DNA of 40,104 bases from Lentisphaerota bacterium (lineage in GTDB: Bacteria > Verrucomicrobiota > Lentisphaeria > Victivallales > Victivallaceae), in contig SUWL01000021.1 of NCBI GenBank assembly GCA_015061495.1, positions 1 to 40,104 on the forward strand, given 5' to 3'. Position numbers and translations under genes: made by a program. The notes under the pieces were generated by a model that did not search any database, had not been told where the DNA came from, and worked only from the letters and a program-made list of their open reading frames with translations. The first letter of the stretch is position 1, and every line of letters starts with the position of its first letter. Below, piece after piece: positions 16,965 through 24,130 of this stretch.

Positions 16965-17867
16965 TTACATTTCGCTGATTTTTTTGACAACGATCCCCGC
17001 CCAGGCGACATCGGCAGGAGAAAAGGGGATGATTTTGCCTTCCGGATTGTCGCTGGTCAGGAGAAATGAATCATGCTGCTTGCGGAAACGCTTGCAGACG
17101 ACCTTTTCCGGGATGCCGGATTGTTCATCAAACCGGATGACCACGATCTTGTTGTCAGGAATATCGCTGATCGCACCGGCAGGTTCAACCAGCACAATGT
17201 CATCATCGAGAATGCGCGGCTCCATGGAAATACCGTGGACCCGGAATGCTTTGGTATCTCTCCTGGCATCCGCCGGGATGGGAACAGTCGGAGTGTTATC
17301 CAGATCCCAGCGGCACATGACGACATTTGACGATTCGACAGACTCCAGATGGCTGGCGGCATTTGCCCATTCCACCACGGGAATGGGGCGCACCAGCATG
17401 GCACCGTCACTGTAGAGCCCGCTCGGAGCAAGCAGACTTCTTTCACCGGGCGCAATGGGAGCTGTTTCCGGATCGCACCCTAAAGCATCGAACACCGCCG
17501 AAAGCACATCGGGAAACCAGTTCAATTCACCGTTGAAAAGCCGCCGGAATGAAGAGGTCGATGCATACCCGATCGCCCGGCGGAGCTGCTCGGCATCCTC
17601 CATGCCGCGCCTGTTCATGGCACTGCACAGGTAGTGCCGCAACGCCGGAGTATTGGAAATCGTACCATGCGTATGCGGCGGCACCGGCAGATCCAGTTCC
17701 GGCAGCAATTTCTCCCAGCAGTCATCGGTGATCGATTTCACCTTGCCGCTCAAATAGCGGGAAATATTTGACGCACTGACCTGACATTTGGCGGCAAGTT
17801 CTTTTGCCCCGCCGCAATTTTCCACCGCCTGACGCAATGCATGCAGAATACTGTCATCTATTTTCAT
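16965..17867 (-). CDS. Phage-type repressor, tandem HTH plus S24 LexA/CI-like peptidase domain
   Basis: 300 residues. HTH-like segment 1 is at about 20-41 (AKELAAKCQVSASNISRYL) and a second HTH-like segment at about 91-112 (DAEQLRRAIGYASTSSFRRL). The C-terminal ~130 residues are an S24 peptidase/dimerisation domain with Ser214 in VHGISMEPRI and a candidate Lys259 (VVCKRF), then LLTSDNPEGK. The position expected for the self-cleavage Ala-Gly reads Ala-Ala (EWANAAS, about 170-171), so RecA-stimulated cleavage may be altered. The gene is divergent from the head-gene cluster, with three palindromic operators between them. It should be the master repressor of the island and of itself. Confidence 0.85.
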   Translation of the reverse strand: MKIDDSILHALRQAVENCGGAKELAAKCQVSASNISRYLSGKVKSITDDCWEKLLPELDLPVPPHTHGTISNTPALRHYLCSAMNRRGMEDAEQLRRAIGYASTSSFRRLFNGELNWFPDVLSAVFDALGCDPETAPIAPGERSLLAPSGLYSDGAMLVRPIPVVEWANAASHLESVESSNVVMCRWDLDNTPTVPIPADARRDTKAFRVHGISMEPRILDDDIVLVEPAGAISDIPDNKIVVIRFDEQSGIPEKVVCKRFRKQHDSFLLTSDNPEGKIIPFSPADVAWAGIVVKKISEM

Positions 17868-17912
17868 CTTATACCCCGTTGTTCCATTGGTTTATGAAGC
17901 AGTACATAATAT

Positions 17913-17940
17913 AATATAACCGCTAATTGCGTGCATGCAA
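17913..17940 (-). promoter_or_regulatory. Promoter of the repressor gene
   Basis: On the minus strand TTGCAT (17940-17935), 16 bases, TATATT (17918-17913), about 46 bases before the repressor ATG. The left operator covers its -35, which suggests autoregulation. Confidence 0.55.
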
Positions 17941-17945
17941 GCAAT
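17926..17945. promoter_or_regulatory. Operator 1, palindrome over the repressor -35
   Basis: ATTGCGTGCATGCAAGCAAT, an imperfect 20-bp palindrome centred on TGCATGCA. It shares the ATTGC/GCAAT ends with the two operators to the right but is four bases longer. Confidence 0.5.
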
Positions 17946-17973
17946 TTTTTTGAAAAAAATTCATTTTTCGGTC

Positions 17974-18001
17974 TTGAAAATTGCACGGATGCAATTATAT
18001 T
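17974..18001 (+). promoter_or_regulatory. Island promoter with operator 2 exactly filling its spacer
   Basis: TTGAAA (17974-17979) and TATATT (17996-18001) are separated by 16 bases, and those 16 bases are the palindrome ATTGCACGGATGCAAT (17980-17995). A dimer bound there would block RNA polymerase completely. The promoter reads rightward into the small ORF at 18115 and the head genes. Confidence 0.65.
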
Positions 18002-18050
18002 GGGTAAATGTCGGCTGCTGAATGGCGGGCGGATTTTTTTGCCCGGCGTG

Positions 18051-18066
18051 ATTGCACGCGTGCAAT
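18051..18066. promoter_or_regulatory. Operator 3, perfect 16-bp palindrome
   Basis: ATTGCACGCGTGCAAT is a perfect palindrome, identical to operator 2 except for the two central positions. It lies about 45 bases downstream of the promoter start point and 50 bases before ATG 18115. It could be the highest-affinity site or serve cooperative binding. The centre contains ACGCGT. Confidence 0.65.
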
Positions 18067-18114
18067 CAAACAAATAAACATAGGTAATTGCAAAAGGAGT
18101 AAAAGGAACAAAAG

Positions 18115-18324
18115 ATGAATATTTCCCAGAGACGTATCAGCGATCCGGTGATCGCGCCATCCGGCAAGATCTATTCGGCACACGGCATCAAAACATTGCT
18201 TGCCGCACTTTTTCCCAATCGTGTTGACGATCCTGCGCATTGTTGCAATACAGCAAAGCGCAGGAGGAAAAAATATGGAAAAAGATCAGTTGACCATTCC
18301 GCCGGAGGATGCGGCACTGCTTGA
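18115..18324 (+). CDS. Small first-gene product of the head-gene island, unknown
   Basis: A possible 69-residue protein, MNISQRRISDPVIAPSGKIY and on. AAAAGGAAC lies upstream of the ATG at a normal distance, and it is the first start codon after the island promoter. The first 45 residues look protein-like; the last 20 are translated across the ribosome site and start of the next gene and are Arg/Lys-rich then odd in composition. It overlaps the TerS-like gene by 50 bases in another frame. It may be a genuine small protein or a leader peptide coupling translation to the next gene. Confidence 0.4.
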   Translation: MNISQRRISDPVIAPSGKIYSAHGIKTLLAALFPNRVDDPAHCCNTAKRRRKKYGKRSVDHSAGGCGTA

Positions 18325-18517
18325 CGAAGTGGAAGCGGCACTTTTCCGCCGGGCAACCGGTTACGAGGATGCATCCGGCAAAGTGGTCCCTCCGGATGTG
18401 CGGGCAGCCATGTACTGGCTGGAAAACCGCTGCCCGGAGCGGTGGAAAAAAAGCCGTTCGCCGGAGAAAACCGATGATCCGGCAAAAAATTTGACCGAAG
18501 AAGAAAATCAGCTTTAA
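18275..18517 (+). CDS. Short TerS-like protein (phage small terminase subunit, C-terminal type)
   Basis: 80 residues starting behind a strong AGGAGG. The segment LFRRATGYED then VPPDVRAAMYWLENRCPERW is the pattern found at the C-terminal part of many phage small terminase subunits (VPPD..A..FWL.NR.P..W). The N-terminal DNA-binding helix-turn-helix of normal ~150-residue TerS proteins is absent, so this is a shortened form; DNA recognition might be supplied by another protein of the island. It precedes the portal gene by 13 bases. The family call rests on the motif only. Confidence 0.55.
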   Translation: MEKDQLTIPPEDAALLDEVEAALFRRATGYEDASGKVVPPDVRAAMYWLENRCPERWKKSRSPEKTDDPAKNLTEEENQL

Positions 18518-18530
18518 CAGGGAGGACGTT

Positions 18531-19907
18531 TTGAACAACTACATCTTTCACCGCAAAAATGCCGAATACAGTGCCAATGAGCGCCGCTGGCGCCGTTCAC
18601 AGGAAGCCTATTCCGGCGGCAGAGAGTATATCGAACAGGCGCTGATCCGCCATGTTTCCGAAATCGATCTGGAATTTTCCGAACGCCGCCGCCGTGCCTA
18701 TTACTTCAACTACCCCCGGGCAATCGCCCGCCGGATCACCCAGTATGCGTTGAGCATCTCTCCGGTACGGCGCAATGCCGATGCGGAACTGCTGGAAGAT
18801 TGGAGCCGTACCGGTTTGCGCACCAATGAGGTCATGCGCCAACTCTCCACACTGCTCAATGTCTACGGCAGAGCATGGCTGCTGGTGGAAATGCCCTTTT
18901 TCCGCGGTAATCCAACCATTCAGCAGGCAAAAGAAAAACGCTTGCGCCCATACGCCAAAGCTCTTTCCCCGCTGCAGGTGACCGACTGGGCGGTCGGGGA
19001 TGACGGCAAACTGCTCTGGGCTCTGATCGCTGAAGAAGAGCTGATCTGCTCCGATCCATTCACCCCGCCGGTGCGGGTGAAACGCCGCCGCCTCTATGAC
19101 CGCAACAGCTGGCGGCTCTTTGAGAATGTTTCCGGCAAAGTCATGGAAGTCGCTTCCGGGATCAACCCGACCGGCAGTGTCCCGCTGGTGCCGGTCACTG
19201 AACCGGACGGATTCGGTCTGGCGGCAAATCACTGGTTCGAAGACGTGGTGCGCATCAGCGAAGCGATCATGAATAATGAATCCGAGGCGCAGATGAATAC
19301 TGTCAAACAGATGTTCGGCATGCTGGTGGTTTCCGACACCTTTGCCCGCAGTGCCCGCAAACTGGCGGTGCAGGAGGGACAGACCGACAACTTTTCCGCG
19401 ACCGTGGCACGCAGTGCCGCCATCATCGAATCGGTGGAGGAAAAGGGGATCAGCCGCTACATCAGTCCATCCGGGGTGGCGACGGACACCATCCGTTCCG
19501 AGAACCGCTATCTCAAAGAGGAGTTGTACGATGTGGTCGGTCTGGCAGTGCAGGGCAACTTGCGGGAACATCAGAGTGCCGAATCAAAAGCATGGGATTT
19601 CCAGAATGTCAGCCAGTTCCTCGCCACCAGAGCGGAACTGCTGGAACAGGCGGAGATCGAAGCGTGGAAACTGATGCGCCGCTACGATCTGGATCTGCCG
19701 GTTCCCGAGGTGCGCTACAACCGGAAATTCACCGTCAGCGACCTTGCCGGTGCCATCGCCGGACTGCTGCAGCTGGCAGATATCCCCGCCGGTAACGCCT
19801 ACCGCAAAGCCGTGGGCAGGACCGCCGCTGAATTGCTGGGCCATATCGGACACATTTCGATCCCGGAAAAAGAGGAGATCATCAATGAAATCGACAAGGA
19901 GAAATGA
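18531..19907 (+). CDS. Phage portal protein
   Basis: A 458-residue protein whose order, size and sequence style fit a phage portal: an N-terminal YSGGREYIEQALIRHVSE segment, PRAIARRITQYALSISPVRR, a mid region with QLSTLLNVYGRAWLLVEMPF, and a long C-terminal helical part (SENRYLKEELYDVVGLAVQG, AWDFQNVSQFLATRAELLEQ). The portal forms the dodecameric DNA gate of the head and docks the terminase. The start is TTG 18531, five bases behind GGAGG, with no better ATG in this frame. It overlaps or abuts the scaffold-like gene, consistent with a morphogenesis operon. Confidence 0.75.
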   Translation: MNNYIFHRKNAEYSANERRWRRSQEAYSGGREYIEQALIRHVSEIDLEFSERRRRAYYFNYPRAIARRITQYALSISPVRRNADAELLEDWSRTGLRTNEVMRQLSTLLNVYGRAWLLVEMPFFRGNPTIQQAKEKRLRPYAKALSPLQVTDWAVGDDGKLLWALIAEEELICSDPFTPPVRVKRRRLYDRNSWRLFENVSGKVMEVASGINPTGSVPLVPVTEPDGFGLAANHWFEDVVRISEAIMNNESEAQMNTVKQMFGMLVVSDTFARSARKLAVQEGQTDNFSATVARSAAIIESVEEKGISRYISPSGVATDTIRSENRYLKEELYDVVGLAVQGNLREHQSAESKAWDFQNVSQFLATRAELLEQAEIEAWKLMRRYDLDLPVPEVRYNRKFTVSDLAGAIAGLLQLADIPAGNAYRKAVGRTAAELLGHIGHISIPEKEEIINEIDKEK

Positions 19908-19909
19908 TA

Positions 19910-20338
19910 ATGAACGAAATCGATAATGAAAATCCGTCAACTGAAATTCCGCTTCCCGCCGAAACCGTTGAGCCGGAATGTGAGGAAAATCTGGAGAACC
20001 GCTACGCCCAACTGCAGAAAAAATATGAACTTCTGCAGCGGCAGAACCTGCTGGAAAAGGTCAGCGGCGAAACCGGATGCACCGATCCGGAGTATCTGGA
20101 ATTCTGCGCACTGCGGCGGCAAATCAATGTTGACGATCCCGATGCTCTGCGCAAATTCGCCCGGGAACTTGCCGCAGTTTCACCGGGATGTTTCACCGCC
20201 AGGATCACTCCCGGCAGCAATGCGGGAAGTCCACAAACTTCCCCGGCAGCCTCCGCCGCAGCGGAGGAGTTTTCCGGTGACCGCATCTCCATGATCGCCA
20301 TGTCGGTCAGCAATGCACCTGATGTCGGATGCCGATAA
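19910..20338 (+). CDS. Scaffold-like acidic coiled-coil protein
   Basis: About 142 residues between portal and capsid genes, the usual place for a scaffolding protein. It begins acidic (EIDNENPSTEIPLPAETVEP), continues with a coiled coil (LENRYAQLQKKYELLQRQNL), and ends with an Ala/Ser/Pro-rich flexible tail. ATG 19910 is eight bases behind AAGGAG; another ATG at 19904 overlaps the portal stop. Size and composition resemble scaffolds of SU10-type head modules. No protease gene is adjacent, so it may leave the head uncleaved. Confidence 0.55.
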   Translation: MNEIDNENPSTEIPLPAETVEPECEENLENRYAQLQKKYELLQRQNLLEKVSGETGCTDPEYLEFCALRRQINVDDPDALRKFARELAAVSPGCFTARITPGSNAGSPQTSPAASAAAEEFSGDRISMIAMSVSNAPDVGCR

Positions 20339-20379
20339 TCATAACTCAATTTTTCCAACCAACTGAAAGGACAAAAATT

Positions 20380-21537
20380 ATGCTTTACAACTACTCTTTC
20401 GCCAACCGTAAACGTGATCTCTCTGATGTAATGGCAACTGTCATCAAGGATGAACCGCGTTTCATTTCCAACTTCCGCACTGCTCCGGATGCCGCTTCTG
20501 CCAAGCATGAGTATCTGGAAGATCTGCTCACCGGCAGAAGCGTTTCCGCCGGCGCGGTTTCCAACGGACTGCTGACTCTTGCCGGTGCCGATGCCGCCAA
20601 ACTCAAAGTCGGGACGCTTCTGGCACTCAAGGATGATCCGGCTCTTTTCCGGGTGACGCAGGTCAATGCCGATTCTGCCGCCGTGGAGATCGCCGCGATC
20701 AACGGTTCGGAATACAGTACCGTTTCCGCACTGCCCGCTGAAGGCGGCAAATTCATCATCGTTTCCACCCCCATGAGCGAAGGGACTTCCAACGGAGACG
20801 GGGAGGAAAATTACCGCCTCTCGGAAGTTGAGTGGAATGCCACGCAGATCTTCCGTAAAGAGATCGTGCTTTCCGGTACTTCTCTGGCAGTCAATCTCTA
20901 CGGCAATGCCGACAATCAGCTCAACCGTCAGACGGCGTTTGCGCTTGCCGACCTTGCCCGTGACCTCAACCGGGTGGCACTTTTCGGCAGACGGGTGGAA
21001 GCTGCTGCCAACACCCGCGGCGAAGCTGGCGGTCTCTACTTTTTCGGCACCCGTCCCGGCGTACCGGTGATCGATGCCGCCAAAGCGAAACTGGACAGTT
21101 TCATCATCAATGATGCCGCCCAGATGGTTCTCGGTGAAGGCGGCGATCCCATGCAGATCCTCTGTTCTCCCGGACAGGCGCGGGTGATTTCCAACGAATA
21201 TCGTGACCGCATCCAGATCCTGCGTTCCGATGACCGCCGCGGTGCGTATGTCGCGGTGATCGTCAATGAGATCAACGGCAAAGGAATGACCATCATGGCT
21301 GATCCCGACATGCCCGACGGTGATGCGTGGCTGCTCGACACCAATTGTTTCGCACTTGCCAATCTCTCCGGCAGGGCGATCAGTGATATGGATGCCACCC
21401 CGAATGGTTTTGACGGCATCCGCCGTGTGGCGATCGGAGAGTTGACCTTTGAATTCAAAAATGTCAAACAGCGCTGCTGCCGGATCAAAAATCTGCTTGC
21501 CAGCAGTGATGCCATCGCCGCACTGCGCAGCGCATAA
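20380..21537 (+). CDS. Major capsid protein, SU10/DUF5309-like (HK97 fold)
   Basis: 386 residues beginning MLYNYSFANRKRDLSDVMAT, a start typical of SU10-type major head proteins, followed by PRFISNFRTAPDA with the usual P-x-F/I pattern. The body has the long-loop then spine features of an HK97-fold shell protein (VEWNATQIFRKEIVLSGTSL, LADLARDLNRVALFGRR, ILCSPGQARVISNEYRDRIQ). GAAAGGA lies upstream. It is complete and not visibly cleaved. It is followed by an intrinsic-terminator-like hairpin, which would let capsid mRNA exceed that of the downstream genes. Host-like codon use argues for long residence in this genome. Confidence 0.8.
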   Translation: MLYNYSFANRKRDLSDVMATVIKDEPRFISNFRTAPDAASAKHEYLEDLLTGRSVSAGAVSNGLLTLAGADAAKLKVGTLLALKDDPALFRVTQVNADSAAVEIAAINGSEYSTVSALPAEGGKFIIVSTPMSEGTSNGDGEENYRLSEVEWNATQIFRKEIVLSGTSLAVNLYGNADNQLNRQTAFALADLARDLNRVALFGRRVEAAANTRGEAGGLYFFGTRPGVPVIDAAKAKLDSFIINDAAQMVLGEGGDPMQILCSPGQARVISNEYRDRIQILRSDDRRGAYVAVIVNEINGKGMTIMADPDMPDGDAWLLDTNCFALANLSGRAISDMDATPNGFDGIRRVAIGELTFEFKNVKQRCCRIKNLLASSDAIAALRSA

Positions 21538-21553
21538 GAACTGCGCAACTGCG

Positions 21554-21579
21554 CTTCCCGCCGTTCCGGCGGCGGGAAG
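21554..21579 (+). terminator. Terminator-like hairpin after the capsid gene
   Basis: CTTCCCGCCG (21554-21563), six-base loop, CGGCGGGAAG (21570-21579), then TTCTTT. A perfect ten-pair GC-rich stem with a moderate T tract, probably partial, since three more island genes follow. Confidence 0.65.
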
Positions 21580-21612
21580 TTCTTTATGAAACTGCCAAAA
21601 TCAAGGACGTAA

Positions 21613-22113
21613 ATGATGACTGTTATTGAAATAGACAACTTTTTTCTCACACATCCGCTGTCGGAAAAGTATTTCAGTTTTTCGGATGTGGAACGTGCCG
21701 GATGCGCCGCCGTCGCCGAAAGAGACGTGCGGGCAGTTCTGCTGGATGTGGAAATTTCCACCGGTGAAGAAGCCGCTTTTGTCAATCCCGCCATCGCGGA
21801 ACAAACGGTATTTCTGCTGCTCAATCCGGAGTATCTTACCGGGACCTATTCCCGGATCACGGCGGTATCTTCCGCCGGAGAAACCCGGAAATTTGACCAG
21901 AACCGCTCCATTCTCGGAGAACGTCCGGCGGCATTGATCGCGCCATTGCTTGCCCGGCAGAAAAAAACGGTGGATACCGGAGGAAACACCGGAGGAAATG
22001 CCGGAGGAAATGCCGGAGGAAATACCGGAGGAAACACCGGAGGAAACACCGGAGGAAACACCGGTATTGATGATGATGACACCTGCCCGCTGCTGCGTTT
22101 GTCCCGGGGTTGA
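21613..22113 (+). CDS. Unknown island protein with Gly-Gly-Asn-Thr repeats
   Basis: 166 residues. The first ~115 residues form a globular part (VIEIDNFFLTHPLSEKYFSF, then VRAVLLDVEISTGEEAAFVN) that I cannot assign. Its position just after the capsid gene is where a head-tail connector or head-decoration protein is usual. About eight copies of a TGGN/AGGN tetrapeptide follow, from a 12-bp DNA repeat (about 21976-22065), then an acidic DDDD and a short tail. The repeat should be flexible and could vary in copy number. AAGGA precedes the ATG. Confidence 0.6.
   Translation: MMTVIEIDNFFLTHPLSEKYFSFSDVERAGCAAVAERDVRAVLLDVEISTGEEAAFVNPAIAEQTVFLLLNPEYLTGTYSRITAVSSAGETRKFDQNRSILGERPAALIAPLLARQKKTVDTGGNTGGNAGGNAGGNTGGNTGGNTGGNTGIDDDDTCPLLRLSRG
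21976..22065 (+). repeat. 12-bp coding microsatellite
   Basis: Around seven to eight head-to-tail copies of ACCGGAGGAAAC (or GCC/AAT variants) inside the preceding gene. It keeps the frame at any copy number, so slippage would lengthen or shorten the Gly-rich linker without killing the gene. Confidence 0.8.
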
Positions 22114-22132
22114 ATTATAAAGGAGATTTTTT

Positions 22133-22627
22133 ATGAATGATGCACCGCATTGCTACGGCAAATTTCCCAATGGGAATAATCCCTGTGCCAAGTGTGATTT
22201 TTTCGATTCCTGCCGCTACTATGCCGCCACGGCAAAAAGCGTTGACCGCCGCCGCCACACCGTAAGTTTTGAAGCAGCGCAGGATATTATTGCGGACATA
22301 CCTGCCGACAACAGTATTCCCGGCGGAACTGACGATCCCCCTCCCCGGCAGATGATCGCTGATGCACTGGGAAAATTTTTCCGTTACCTGCTGGAACTCG
22401 ATGAGTACACGCTCGGTCTGATCCGGGAATTGATCGCGCCGTCCTTCCCGGATGGCAAGTGTTCAATTTCCCATCTTGCCGAACTTCACGGCTGTTCCCG
22501 GCAGGCACTTCACCGCAAAATGCTTGCCATCATCGCAGTTCACCCGGAATTGACGGCACTTTTTCTGCTGGCGACCCGCAAATTGAGTGCCGCCAGGAAA
22601 GCGTTTCTGCGGAAACGGGCAATATAA
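22133..22627 (+). CDS. Cys-cluster plus helix-turn-helix protein
   Basis: 164 residues. The N-terminus has four Cys (Cys7, Cys18, Cys21, Cys27; CAKCDFFDSCRYY), which could bind Zn or an Fe-S cluster. The C-terminal third carries a helix-turn-helix candidate (ISHLAELHGCSRQALHRKML), followed by a short basic tail. It looks like a DNA-binding regulator or a recognition subunit. AAAGGAG lies upstream, and the large terminase follows after 18 bases. Given the missing HTH in the TerS-like protein, it could provide packaging-site recognition; late-gene activation is the alternative. Confidence 0.6.
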   Translation: MNDAPHCYGKFPNGNNPCAKCDFFDSCRYYAATAKSVDRRRHTVSFEAAQDIIADIPADNSIPGGTDDPPPRQMIADALGKFFRYLLELDEYTLGLIRELIAPSFPDGKCSISHLAELHGCSRQALHRKMLAIIAVHPELTALFLLATRKLSAARKAFLRKRAI

Positions 22628-22645
22628 AGACATCAGGAGCGGCAG

Positions 22646-23899
22646 ATGTTTGCGTATACTGCACTGCAAATCCAGGCCCTGAAACTTTTGGCATCTCCGG
22701 CGCATCACATCATGCTTTTCGGCGGTTCCCGATCCGGAAAGAGTTTCGTATTGTGCTGTTCGCTGGTTGCCAGAGCTTTGCGCGCACCGGGCAGCCGTCA
22801 CGCCGTGATCCGCCGTTACTGTGCCGCTGCCCGCAGCACCATCGGGATGGATACCATGCCAAAAGTTCTGCGAACCCGTTTCGGCGGCGGTCTGCGTTAT
22901 GTTTTCAACAAAGGGGAAAACTTCTTCCGTTTCGGCAACGCTTCGGAAATCTGGCTCATCGGCTTGGATGATGGAGAACGTGCCGATAAAATATTGGGGA
23001 AAGAGTTTGCCACGATCTACTTCAACGAGTGTTCCGAATTGGACTATTCCGGTATCCAGACGGCACTGACCCGGTTGGCACAAAATGTTCCGCCATTGGT
23101 CAACCGTGCCTATTACGACTGCAATCCGCCGGGTAAAAACCATTGGAGTTACCAGTTATTCATGGAAAAATGCGACCCGGTGAGCCGCACTGCGCTGGCA
23201 ATTCCGGCGGATTACGCCGCCATGCAGATGAATCCGGATGCCAACCGGGCAAATCTGCCGCCGGACTATATCGAGAAAACTCTCGCCAATCTGCCGGAAA
23301 AACAGCGCATGCGTTTCCTCAATGGGCAATGGCTGGACGATATGGATGGCGCATTGTGGAACTACGATATGATCGATCCCTACCGGGTAACGGAACTGCC
23401 GGCACTGGAAAGGATCGTTATCGGTGTCGATCCGGCGGTTGCTTCCGGCAGGAACAATGACTTTACCGGAATCATTGCCGCCGGACGCGACCGCAATGGG
23501 GAATTGTATGTCCTTGCCGACCGCAGTATCCGCAGTACTCCATTGATATGGGTACGCGAAGCGGTCAAACTCTACCGGCAATGGCACGCGGATGAGGTGG
23601 TCATCGAGGTAAATAACGGCGGCGAATTGATAACTTCTCTTTTCGCCAGAGAAGATGGTTCGGTCGCCGTCAAACCGGTACGGGCCTACCGGGATAAATT
23701 CAGCCGCGCGGAACCGGTTGCGGCATTTTATGAAAAAGCCCTGGTCCACCATCTGGGAGTTTTGCCGGAATTGGAACGGCAGATGTGTTCATTCAAAGCC
23801 GGCAGATTTGCCGCTTCTCCGGATCGGATGGATGCGCTGGTCTGGGCGTTGAGCGAATTGGCACTGTTTCCGGATGAACACCGCTTCATCACGGTATAA
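22646..23899 (+). CDS. Phage terminase large subunit
   Basis: 417 residues, the motor and nuclease that drive DNA into the head. ATPase: Walker A GGSRSGKS at 26-33, Walker B ATIYFNECSEL at about 122-132 (Glu128), coupling region YDCNPPGKNHW. Nuclease (RNase H fold): Asp262 in VIGVDPAVASG, Glu321 in VVIEVNNGG and Asp396 in SPDRMDALVWA, so all three acidic ligands are present. Length and motifs fit PBSX/T4-like TerL. AGGAG lies before the ATG. It is unusual that TerL is the last gene of the island, over 4 kb from the TerS-like gene. Confidence 0.92.
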   Translation: MFAYTALQIQALKLLASPAHHIMLFGGSRSGKSFVLCCSLVARALRAPGSRHAVIRRYCAAARSTIGMDTMPKVLRTRFGGGLRYVFNKGENFFRFGNASEIWLIGLDDGERADKILGKEFATIYFNECSELDYSGIQTALTRLAQNVPPLVNRAYYDCNPPGKNHWSYQLFMEKCDPVSRTALAIPADYAAMQMNPDANRANLPPDYIEKTLANLPEKQRMRFLNGQWLDDMDGALWNYDMIDPYRVTELPALERIVIGVDPAVASGRNNDFTGIIAAGRDRNGELYVLADRSIRSTPLIWVREAVKLYRQWHADEVVIEVNNGGELITSLFAREDGSVAVKPVRAYRDKFSRAEPVAAFYEKALVHHLGVLPELERQMCSFKAGRFAASPDRMDALVWALSELALFPDEHRFITV

Positions 23900-23900
23900 A

Positions 23901-23938
23901 TTGACCGGGATTGCTGTAAAATCAGCAGTCCCGGTCAA
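23901..23938 (+). terminator. Terminator-like hairpin after the terminase gene
   Basis: TTGACCGGGA (23901-23910) pairs perfectly with TCCCGGTCAA (23929-23938), extended by TTGCTG/CAGCAG. It starts two bases after the TerL stop and closes the island. A run of T is missing, so it may also serve the convergent coaC transcript or act as a 3' stabiliser. Confidence 0.65.
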
Positions 23939-24130
23939 TCATTATAAGCGATCTCACGCCTTGCTTGCGTTGCTCATTCGGTCACCTGCATAGTATGCCC
24001 GCTTGCTTAAGCCAAAGCAAAAAGGGCGCCTGGAATGCAGGAGGCGGCGTGAGCGCCCCGGCAAAAAAGCGTGCGGAATGCATGCGCCCGGCAAAAGAAC
24101 CGCCCGGACGCGGACAAACAGAACCGGGAA
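23939..24130. other. Intergenic stretch between the island and coaC
   Basis: It includes CGCCTTGCTTGCGTTGCTCA and a GGGCGCC/GGCGGCGTGAGCGCCCC region that can fold back. It has no credible gene. It may be a dispersed repeat or the right scar of the island, but no copy elsewhere in this window was noticed. Confidence 0.4.

Noticed and set aside
21036-21824. 262-codon minus-strand frame across the capsid gene and its terminator
   Set aside because: It is antisense to the capsid protein, crosses the terminator hairpin, and has a Ser/Arg-rich composition typical of shadows.
23156-23752. 198-codon minus-strand frame inside the large terminase gene
   Set aside because: Antisense shadow; the terminase reading has all catalytic residues.
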